Source: Pseudomonadota bacterium
GTDB taxonomy: Bacteria; Pseudomonadota; Gammaproteobacteria; Burkholderiales; Burkholderiaceae_C
Assembly (NCBI GenBank): GCA_030918015.1
Contig: JAUPTP010000231.1
Coordinates: 1 to 5,051 of the forward strand
Length of the DNA stretch: 5,051 nt
Direction of reading: 5' to 3'
Below the pieces are notes generated by a model that saw only the letters and a program-made list of their open reading frames with translations, did not search any database and had not been told where the DNA came from. Below are positions 1 through 5,051 of the stretch, piece after piece (positions within the stretch are counted from its first letter, which is position 1; every line of letters begins with the position of its first letter). The position numbers and the translations under genes are program-made.

Positions 1-1
1 T

Positions 2-658
2 CACCACTGGGGATACCGCAACTTCGAGGCGGCCGACGCCTCGACCAACATCTCGCCCTGGGGCCTCTGGATCGGTGGCGAGGAGCTGCACAACAACCAC
101 CACACCTTCCCGACCTCGGCCAAGCTGTCGGTCAAGCCCTTCGAGTTCGACATCGGCTGGGGCTACATCCGCCTGCTGGAGATGCTCGGCCAGGCCAAGG
201 TGCGCAAGACCGCACCGCAGCTCAAGCTGGGCGAGATGAAGGCGGTGGCCGACAGCCAGACGCTGGAGGCGCTGATCGCCAACCGCTACGAGATGATGGC
301 TCAGTACGCCATCGGCCTGCGTCGCGCCTGCAACGAGGAGCTCGAGCGCCTGAAGCTGCAGGGCGCGCAGAACACCGAGCGCTGGGCGCAGATGCGCCTG
401 GCGCAGCGCTGGCTGCACCGCGACGAGCAGAAGATCCCGGCCGAATTCAAGGCCAGCGTCGCGCAGGCCTGTGATCAGAGCCCGGCTCTGGCCAAGCTGG
501 TGGCGATGCGCGAGGAGCTGCGCCAGCTCTGGACCCGCACCAATGTGTCGGGCGAGCAGCTGGTGGCGGATCTGCAGGCCTGGTGTCTGCGTGCAGAAGC
601 CAGCGGCATCGTGGCCCTCGAGGAGTTCGCGCGCACGCTGCGGTCTGCCCGCGCCTGA
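2..658 (+). CDS. Acyl-CoA / fatty acid desaturase, 3' part (5' end outside window)
   Basis: This is the last 218 residues of an integral-membrane, di-iron fatty acid desaturase, which introduces a double bond into an acyl chain at the cytoplasmic membrane. The reading frame is open from base 2 and ends in TGA at 656-658. The fragment opens with HHWGYRNFEA and contains GGEELHNNHH, so the third histidine box HNNHH falls at fragment residues 30-34. The first two boxes and the main membrane segments would lie upstream of the window. After about residue 65 there is a long, charged, helix-rich tail with no membrane segment. This tail makes the protein longer than a minimal delta-9 desaturase; from memory, Burkholderiales desaturases often carry one. 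The ATG at 182 is an internal methionine, since coding continues upstream of it without a break. The end of the tail (residues 136-214) resembles the C-terminal part of ISL3 transposases. The gene converges on the FimV-like gene with only 9 bp between the stop codons. Family assignment is firm; the substrate and exact regiospecificity cannot be read from this part. Confidence 0.9.
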   Translation, partial: HHWGYRNFEAADASTNISPWGLWIGGEELHNNHHTFPTSAKLSVKPFEFDIGWGYIRLLEMLGQAKVRKTAPQLKLGEMKAVADSQTLEALIANRYEMMAQYAIGLRRACNEELERLKLQGAQNTERWAQMRLAQRWLHRDEQKIPAEFKASVAQACDQSPALAKLVAMREELRQLWTRTNVSGEQLVADLQAWCLRAEASGIVALEEFARTLRSARA

Positions 659-674
659 GCGCTGGGTTCAGGCG
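652..674. repeat. Inverted repeat spanning both convergent stop codons
   Basis: CGCCTGA (652-658) and TCAGGCG (668-674) form a perfect 7-bp stem around a 9-nt loop. The TGA stop of the desaturase is the end of the left arm, and the stop of the FimV-like gene, on the other strand, is the start of the right arm. Neither side is followed by a T-run, so this is not a standard intrinsic terminator. It may still mark the shared 3' end of the two transcripts. Confidence 0.5.
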
Positions 675-2194
675 GCCAGCATCTCGATCTCCCATCGCGA
701 GGCCTCGGCGCTGACCGGGGCGGCCGGCAGGCGGTCTCGCCACCGCAGGACCCCGTGCAGGGTCAGCAGCTCCTCGAAGGCGGGCAGGTCCAGCTCCTCC
801 GTGAGGGTCGGCCGGACCAGCAGCGCTGCCAGGCGCGGCTCGGCCTGGGGGCTGGGCCAGATCGTGTCGATCTGCCGCCAGGTCCGCTCGTGCTGCTCCA
901 GCGTGCGGCCCGGTGCGGTCTTTCCCCCGGGGCGATCGGCCTGCAGTGGGGGAACCTGCACGTTGTAGAGCGCCTCGAGCTGGGCGGCGACCCGCTCGTG
1001 GTTGCCGGCTTGTCCCAGCTGCGCATACAGGTTCAGCAGGCGAAGCAGCAGCCAGGGGCAGCGCGCGGGTTGACCGATCAGGTGACGCTCCAGCGCCATG
1101 ACCTGGTGAAGCCGGTCGGCCTGGCTGTCCTCGACCGGCGTCTCCAGCGCGGCCAGCAGGGCCTGGCTGTCTTCATCCTCCAGTGCAGGCTGTCCGAAAT
1201 CGCTGTGGATCCAGCAGCGTCGATCCTCCTCGGCGGCTTGGGCGTGAGGCCAGTCGAGCGGGCGCATCGGGGCATCCTGCTGTGGCTCGGCCGGTGTGGC
1301 CAGGTCCGTGCGGATCTCCGGGGGGATGCCGAGGGGCGTCTGCCCGCGCGGGGAGGGCGGCGCGGTGCGGTTGGTTCGCCGCATGTTCCGGGCGGGGCGG
1401 GCCAGGCGCCGCCAGGCGCCCTCATGGAGCAGGCGGCCGATCATCAGGCAGGAGCCCAGGCCGATCAGCGTGCCGGCGATCAGCCAGGCATCGCGCGAGG
1501 CCGAGCGCTCGTTCTGCTCGAGCTTCAGACGCAGTTCGGTCAGCATCAGGCGGGTCTGGTGCTGCTCCTCCCCCAGCCGGAGCCAGAGCGGATCGGTCTG
1601 CGGATCACGCGGGGGCGGTGGCTGGGCAGGCTCGGGGGACGAGCGCTGGATCTGGTCGAGGATCAGCCGGGCGATGAGCTCGGCGCTGGCCTGGCGTTCC
1701 TGTGCCGCATCGAAAGCCTGGACAGGTGGGGCTGGCGGCGGTGTGACCCTGGAGGGGGCTGATCGTGCCTGGGGGATCCTGTGCGGCGCCGGCCTGGCTC
1801 CGGGCCGGGGTGGATCGGCCAGCACGGTGAATTCCCGGCTGAATGCGGCGCCGCACATCAGGTCGATCCTGCCGAGCAGGATCGGTTCGCGCACGATGGC
1901 CGGGCTGAGGATCTGCAGGGTGACCTGGCCGTCCAGGCTGGACGGGCGGGTGACGATCTGCAGAGGTGCGAGCAAGTCACCGCTGTCCGCATGCTGCAGG
2001 CGCACCGCGAAGCAGTCCGGCACCAGTCGGGAGGGGGGCACATCGAAGGCCCGGACCTGCAGCGTCATCGCCACCGGCTCGCCGATGGTGGCGGCGCTGG
2101 AGTCGGTATCGATCGACTGTGGTCTTCCGGTCAGGGGAAGCAGCAGTCCCCACAGCGGGACGAGCAGGCTGCACAGGGTTCGGATCGTGCCCAT
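668..2194 (-). CDS. FimV-like single-pass membrane protein
   Basis: This 508-residue protein has the layout of FimV/HubP-type polar organisers. A hydrophobic signal-like N-terminus (residues 4-22) precedes a beta-rich, presumably periplasmic domain (about 28-128). That domain ends in IVREPILL and a conserved-looking SREFTVLADPP, close to the EPF...REYTLLLDPP pattern I recall from FimV N-terminal domains. A proline-rich linker (129-160), a charged helical, possibly coiled-coil stretch (203-230) and one transmembrane helix (about 236-256) follow. The cytoplasmic part is basic next to the membrane, then mostly acidic, and includes a TPR-like helical pair (PWLLLRLLNLYAQLGQ at 380-395) and LDLPAFEELL (468-477). 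I see no LysM domain. Cysteines at 61 and 114 in the periplasmic domain could pair. The start at 2194 has a strong AGGAG (2200-2204) 5 nt away. Related FimV proteins help build type IV pili and recruit proteins to the pole; for this one the role is inferred. The terminator at 2317-2363 separates it from rpmBG, so it probably has its own promoter. Confidence 0.7.
   Translation of the reverse strand: MGTIRTLCSLLVPLWGLLLPLTGRPQSIDTDSSAATIGEPVAMTLQVRAFDVPPSRLVPDCFAVRLQHADSGDLLAPLQIVTRPSSLDGQVTLQILSPAIVREPILLGRIDLMCGAAFSREFTVLADPPRPGARPAPHRIPQARSAPSRVTPPPAPPVQAFDAAQERQASAELIARLILDQIQRSSPEPAQPPPPRDPQTDPLWLRLGEEQHQTRLMLTELRLKLEQNERSASRDAWLIAGTLIGLGSCLMIGRLLHEGAWRRLARPARNMRRTNRTAPPSPRGQTPLGIPPEIRTDLATPAEPQQDAPMRPLDWPHAQAAEEDRRCWIHSDFGQPALEDEDSQALLAALETPVEDSQADRLHQVMALERHLIGQPARCPWLLLRLLNLYAQLGQAGNHERVAAQLEALYNVQVPPLQADRPGGKTAPGRTLEQHERTWRQIDTIWPSPQAEPRLAALLVRPTLTEELDLPAFEELLTLHGVLRWRDRLPAAPVSAEASRWEIEMLAA
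1401..1420. repeat. Perfect 10-bp tandem duplication inside the FimV-like gene
   Basis: GCCAGGCGCC occurs twice head to tail (1401-1410 and 1411-1420) in the part encoding the basic stretch just after the transmembrane helix. The unit is not a multiple of three, so gain or loss of one copy would shift the frame and remove the cytoplasmic domain. Confidence 0.6.
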
Positions 2195-2204
2195 GACATC
2201 TCCT

Positions 2205-2217
2205 CTCGAACTTCGAG
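2205..2217. promoter_or_regulatory. 13-bp palindrome next to the FimV-like gene's ribosome binding site
   Basis: CTCGAA-C-TTCGAG is a perfect 6+1+6 inverted repeat that ends one base from the Shine-Dalgarno AGGAG (2200-2204, minus strand) of the FimV-like gene. It could be a DNA operator. In RNA it could instead form a 4-bp stem with a 5-nt loop at the edge of the ribosome site. No regulator can be assigned. Confidence 0.35.
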
Positions 2218-2226
2218 CCGCGCACT

Positions 2227-2250
2227 GGGTGACGGGTGGGCGGCTCCGGG
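2227..2250 (+). other. Canonical G-quadruplex motif upstream of the FimV-like gene
   Basis: Four GGG tracts (2227-2229, 2234-2236, 2238-2240, 2248-2250) are separated by loops of 4, 1 and 7 nt, which meets the usual G3 N1-7 rule. The G-rich strand is the template strand for the FimV-like gene, 33-56 nt before its start codon. A second, imperfect G-rich patch lies at 2288-2320. Such motifs arise by chance in GC-rich genomes, so a function is only possible. Confidence 0.5.
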
Positions 2251-2316
2251 CACTCTAGAGGTGGGTGTCGGTCGGCATCATCCCTCTGGCGGGGGCCCTC
2301 CGAGGGGGGAGCGAGG

Positions 2317-2363
2317 GCGGAAAAGACAAGACCCGCCGGGACGGAGCGTCCGGGCGGGTCTTG
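2317..2363 (-). terminator. Intrinsic terminator of the rpmB-rpmG operon
   Basis: The outer arms 2327-2337 and 2353-2363 (CAAGACCCGCC / GGCGGGTCTTG) pair over 11 bp. Inside them, 2339-2343 and 2347-2351 pair over 5 bp around a 3-nt loop, with a single G-G mismatch between the two stems. Read on the minus strand, the hairpin is followed at once by TCTTTT (2321-2326), the expected U-tract. It starts 52 nt beyond the rpmG stop codon. On the plus strand no T-run follows, so it acts in one direction. It separates rpmBG from the FimV-like gene. Confidence 0.9.
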
Positions 2364-2415
2364 CAGAAGGCTGTGGCCGTGCCTGTCGCGAGACAGGCGC
2401 GGTCAACCTCGCCGA

Positions 2416-2586
2416 TCAGCGCAGCTTCACTTCCTTGTACAGGACGTGCTTGCGCGCCTTCGGGTCGAACTTCATGAATTCCAGCTTTTGCGGCGTGGTC
2501 TTCTTGTTCTTGCTGGTGGTGTAGAAGTGGCCGGTACCCGCGGTGGATTCCAGCTTGATCTTTTCGCGTCCGCCTTTGGCTGCCAT
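2416..2586 (-). CDS. rpmG: 50S ribosomal protein L33
   Basis: This 56-residue basic protein is bacterial large-subunit protein L33, located near the tRNA exit site of the ribosome. It begins [15 protein letters not shown], carries [10 protein letters not shown] (19-28) and [20 protein letters not shown] (28-47), and ends in YKEVKLR. The full length matches the usual 50-56 residues. There are no cysteines, so it is the zinc-independent form. The start at 2586 is supported by GGAG (minus strand, 2596-2599) with 9 nt spacing. It lies 15 nt downstream of rpmB, and its Shine-Dalgarno sits in that gap, so the two genes are almost certainly cotranscribed. The terminator at 2317-2363 closes the unit. 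The rpmB-rpmG order is the common one in proteobacteria. Identification is very secure. Confidence 0.97.
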   Translation of the reverse strand: MAAKGGREKIKLESTAGTGHFYTTSKNKKTTPQKLEFMKFDPKARKHVLYKEVKLR

Positions 2587-2601
2587 GGTGTCGGTCTCCG
2601 A

Positions 2602-2835
2602 TTACAGTTCGCCGCGAGCACGCAGGTCCGCCAGGACCACGTCGATGCCCTTCTTGTCGATCAGGCGCAGCGCAGCGTTCGAGATGCGCAGGCGCACCCA
2701 GCGGTTCTCGCTCTCGACCCAGAAGCGGCGGTACTGCAGGTTGGGCAGCCAGCGGCGCTTGGTTTTGTTGTTGGCGTGGGAAACATTGTTCCCGGTCATC
2801 GGGCCCTTGCCCGTGACTTGACAGACGCGTGCCAT
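2602..2835 (-). CDS. rpmB: 50S ribosomal protein L28
   Basis: This 77-residue protein is large-subunit ribosomal protein L28. It begins [20 protein letters not shown], continues with the typical [12 protein letters not shown] and [15 protein letters not shown], and ends [19 protein letters not shown], close to the E. coli protein along its whole length. Only one cysteine (residue 5) is present, so this is the form without a zinc ribbon. The start at 2835 is set by homology and by GGAG (2843-2846, minus strand) 7 nt away. An in-frame ATG at 2970 would add 45 residues unlike any L28, and lies at the predicted transcription start, so it is rejected. First gene of the rpmB-rpmG operon; a candidate promoter lies at 2978-2983. 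Confidence 0.97.
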   Translation of the reverse strand: MARVCQVTGKGPMTGNNVSHANNKTKRRWLPNLQYRRFWVESENRWVRLRISNAALRLIDKKGIDVVLADLRARGEL

Positions 2836-2971
2836 GACGCTTCTCCGATCTATGGTTACAGCAACCAGCGCAGACCCGCCCGCCAGGAACTTGCGGCACT
2901 TGTGGTGCCTGGTCTGATGGTTACCCCTCCGATGGCGCTGTCCGGCGCCTCGGGTCTCTTTTGGCGGCAAA
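2836..2971 (-). promoter_or_regulatory. Likely 5' leader of rpmB-rpmG
   Basis: About 135 nt separate the predicted transcription start from rpmB. The leader contains several small inverted repeats: GGCAC/GTGCC (2895-2899 and 2905-2909), GGCGC/GCGCC (2934-2938 and 2945-2949), and TTTTG-GCGG-CAAAA (2959-2972) at the predicted start point. An outer CCAGG/CCTGG pair (2883-2887 and 2908-2912) overlaps the first of these and could compete with it. I recognise no known ribosomal-protein leader motif, and the boundaries depend on the promoter call. Confidence 0.35.
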
Positions 2972-2977
2972 ACGTCG

Positions 2978-2983
2978 ATTGTA
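2978..2983 (-). promoter_or_regulatory. Candidate sigma-70 -10 box for rpmB-rpmG
   Basis: On the minus strand TACAAT matches the -10 consensus at five of six positions. The -35 side is weak: the best spacing of 18 nt gives CTGGGA, with three matches. A ribosomal protein operon needs a strong promoter here, and this is the best -10 between trxB and rpmB. The start would be near 2971. It sits about 35 bp beyond the trxB stop codon. Confidence 0.5.
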
Positions 2984-3010
2984 GCCTGAAAACCGACCGG
3001 CTCCCAGGCT
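2983..3010. repeat. Inverted repeat just after trxB
   Basis: AGCCTG (2983-2988) and CAGGCT (3005-3010) pair perfectly over 6 bp around a 16-nt loop, 7 nt beyond the trxB stop codon. No T-run follows directly on the minus strand, so it is at best a weak trxB terminator. It touches the candidate -10 box of rpmB. No better terminator for trxB is visible, so readthrough into rpmBG is possible. Confidence 0.35.
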
Positions 3011-3017
3011 CGACGCC

Positions 3018-4102
<1,085 letters not shown>

Positions 4103-4131
4103 GACGCGGTGCGGTTCGAGAGCTTAGCGGT

Positions 4132-4203
4132 TCCGGATCGTCCCCGGTCGCCTGGGGCTGCCGATGTCGGGAAGGATAGGGAGCCCCAGGATCTCCGGAT
4201 CGT
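4132..4203. repeat. 10-bp direct repeats bracketing a 9-bp inverted repeat
   Basis: TCCGGATCGT occurs at 4132-4141 and 4194-4203. Between them lie CCTGGGGCT (4151-4159) and AGCCCCAGG (4182-4190), a perfect 9-bp inverted repeat with a 22-nt loop. No T-run follows on either strand, so it is not a terminator. It lies 63 to 134 bp before the start codon of the Crp/Fnr gene and could be its control region. Confidence 0.5.
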
Positions 4204-4250
4204 GCGTCACGCCCGGCTCAAAATCTCAACGATAGAAACCAAACAAGGAC

Positions 4251-4255
4251 AGGAG
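4251..4255 (+). promoter_or_regulatory. Ribosome binding site of the Crp/Fnr gene
   Basis: AGGAG lies 10 nt before the ATG at 4266 and 16 nt before the in-frame ATG at 4272, so it favours the first. The preceding 4219-4250 is A-rich in an otherwise GC-rich area, which would keep the initiation region unstructured. No convincing -35/-10 pair for this gene is visible. Confidence 0.65.
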
Positions 4256-4265
4256 TGGCCCCCAC

Positions 4266-4934
4266 ATGGCGATGCTCTCGAATCTCGATCTGATCCGGCG
4301 CGTGCCGCTGTTCTCGATGCTGACCGTCGAGCAGGCCCAGACGATTGCCGACGGCGTGGTCAAGCGCCGCTATCGCCGCGGCGAGATCATCGTCGAGCAG
4401 GGGCGCAAGTCCGATGCGCTGTTCATCCTGCTGAGCGGCCGCGCGCGCGTCATCACGTCGGATGCGCGGGGGCGCGAGGTCATCCTGGCCGTGCTCGAGG
4501 CGGGCGACTACCTCGGCGAGATGAGCCTGATCGACAACGAGCCGCATTCGGCCACGGTGCGCGCCGAGGTGCAGACCGACGTGCTGGTGCTGGGGCGCAA
4601 CGAGTTCGCGGTCTGTCTGCCCGACAACTCCAGCCTGTCGTACGCGATCCTGCGCGGCCTGGTGGCGCGCCTGCGCAATGCCGACCGCCAGATCGAGTCG
4701 CTCGCGCTGCTCGACGTCTACGGGCGTGTGGCGCGTGCGCTGCTCGACATGGCCGAAGACGACGAGGGCCGCCGCGTGATCCGCTCGAAGGTCTCGCGCC
4801 AGGATCTGGCCAAGGTCGTCGGCGCCTCGCGCGAGATGGTCAGCCGCGTCATGAAGGACCTCGAGGAGCGCGGCCTGATCGAGACGCAGGAGAACGGCTG
4901 GGTCATCCTGACCGAGCGCCTGGCCTCGCAGTAA
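4266..4934 (+). CDS. Crp/Fnr-family transcriptional regulator
   Basis: This 222-residue protein has the full Crp/Fnr layout. A cyclic-nucleotide-type beta-barrel (about 12-125) contains GEIIVEQG (39-46) and GDYLGEMSLIDNEPHSATV (80-98). A dimer helix (about 122-147) and a winged-helix DNA-binding domain (about 150-215) follow, with the helix-turn-helix at 177-200. Compared with E. coli CRP, the phosphate-pocket glycine, glutamate and serine (G84, E85, S95) are kept. The cAMP-contacting arginine is histidine (H94), and the Thr-Ser pair of the dimer helix is Ala-Asp (139-140). The recognition helix has SREMVSR (188-194), keeping the Arg, Glu and Arg that read DNA in CRP but with the serine seen in FNR. 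The only cysteine is C117, so it cannot hold an FNR-type iron-sulphur cluster. Its ligand and targets are unknown. It is divergent from trxB, and its stop codon abuts an insertion sequence. Confidence 0.92.
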   Translation: MAMLSNLDLIRRVPLFSMLTVEQAQTIADGVVKRRYRRGEIIVEQGRKSDALFILLSGRARVITSDARGREVILAVLEAGDYLGEMSLIDNEPHSATVRAEVQTDVLVLGRNEFAVCLPDNSSLSYAILRGLVARLRNADRQIESLALLDVYGRVARALLDMAEDDEGRRVIRSKVSRQDLAKVVGASREMVSRVMKDLEERGLIETQENGWVILTERLASQ

Positions 4935-5051
4935 GAGCGTGTTCACGATCTCCTGAGAAGCAAGGCCAGAAAGGCGAGATGGACGAACTGCAGGCTGGTG
5001 TTGAGCCAGCGCTCGCAGTTCTTCCACAGGCGTCGGTTCTTCTCCAGCCAG
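4935..5051 (-). mobile_element. End of an IS5-type insertion sequence (continues beyond window)
   Basis: The sequence changes character directly after the TAA of the Crp/Fnr gene. GAGCGTGTTCACGATCTCCT, starting at 4935, looks like the terminal inverted repeat of IS5-type elements as I remember them. The C-terminus of a transposase follows on the minus strand, ending 8 bp inside the proposed border. The other end is outside the window, so the inverted repeat and target duplication cannot be confirmed. The flanking TAA (4932-4934) may be part of a duplicated TA or TNA target. Confidence 0.8.
4943..5051 (-). CDS. IS5-type transposase, C-terminal end (5' part outside window)
   Basis: Read on the minus strand from base 5050, 35 codons precede TGA (4943-4945). 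They begin WLEKNRRLWKNCERWLNTS and end LAFLALLLRRS. This is the characteristic last stretch of IS5-family DDE transposases: a basic (K/N)RRLWKNCER segment just after the catalytic glutamate region, LNTSLQ, then a short hydrophobic leucine-rich end. The catalytic residues lie outside the window, so it is not possible to say whether the enzyme is intact. It is convergent with the Crp/Fnr gene, and the two stop codons are 8 bp apart. A longer open frame across 4218-5027 on the same strand is only the shadow of the regulator gene. The subgroup is not certain. Confidence 0.85.
   Translation of the reverse strand, partial: WLEKNRRLWKNCERWLNTSLQFVHLAFLALLLRRS

Noticed and set aside
755..1762. Long plus-strand open frame of 335 codons
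   Set aside because: It lies antisense within the FimV-like gene, is low in complexity (rich in Gly, Arg, Gln, Leu), lacks family features, and the opposite strand has a strong ribosome site and a sensible domain order.
1296..2258. Plus-strand open frame of 320 codons
   Set aside because: Ser/Arg/Gly-rich shadow of the FimV-like gene, running through its start region into the intergenic space.
2836..2970. N-terminal extension of L28 to an ATG at 2970
   Set aside because: L28 normally begins M(A/S)RVCQVTGK, which starts at 2835 with a good ribosome site; the extension lies in the untranslated leader.
4151..4190. Inverted repeat considered as a terminator
   Set aside because: No T-run follows on either strand, the loop is 22 nt, and it lies between two divergent gene starts where no terminator is needed.
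4218..5027. Minus-strand open frame of 269 codons across the regulator and IS end
   Set aside because: Most of it is antisense to the Crp/Fnr gene, and in the IS part it is in a different frame from the recognisable transposase C-terminus.

Overview
The window is GC-rich, densely coded DNA whose proteins look like those of a betaproteobacterium of the order Burkholderiales. This placement rests on remembered family patterns: the long-tailed acyl-CoA desaturase, the zinc-free L28/L33 pair, a FimV-like envelope protein, and a thioredoxin reductase very close to the E. coli type. I cannot name genus or species.

Layout from left to right. (1) Positions 2-658, plus strand: the 3' part of a membrane fatty-acid desaturase, with its third histidine box and a long helical C-terminal tail. 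(2) Positions 668-2194, minus strand, convergent with the desaturase across 9 bp: a single-pass FimV-like protein. Its upstream region carries a strong ribosome binding site, a 13-bp palindrome and a G-quadruplex motif. (3) Positions 2416-2835, minus strand: the ribosomal protein operon rpmB-rpmG, followed by a clear intrinsic terminator (2317-2363) and preceded by a candidate promoter with a -10 TACAAT and a leader of about 135 nt. (4) Positions 3018-3980, minus strand: trxB, thioredoxin reductase. (5) Positions 3981-4265: a 285-bp divergent control region with two sets of direct repeats and an inverted repeat. (6) Positions 4266-4934, plus strand: a Crp/Fnr-family regulator. (7) Positions 4935-5051: the end of an insertion sequence of the IS5 type. 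It starts directly after the regulator's stop codon and carries the last 35 codons of a transposase on the minus strand.

Most of this is housekeeping: translation (rpmB, rpmG), redox balance (trxB), membrane lipid modification (desaturase) and a probable polar or envelope assembly protein. The accessory part is the insertion sequence at the right edge. I see no CRISPR array, tRNA, rRNA, defence locus or complete novel system. The points most worth a second look are the resemblance of the desaturase tail to the C-terminal region of ISL3-family transposases, the altered ligand pocket of the Crp/Fnr regulator, the repeats between trxB and that regulator, and the insertion sequence abutting its stop codon. 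No gene-free stretch exceeds 300 bp.
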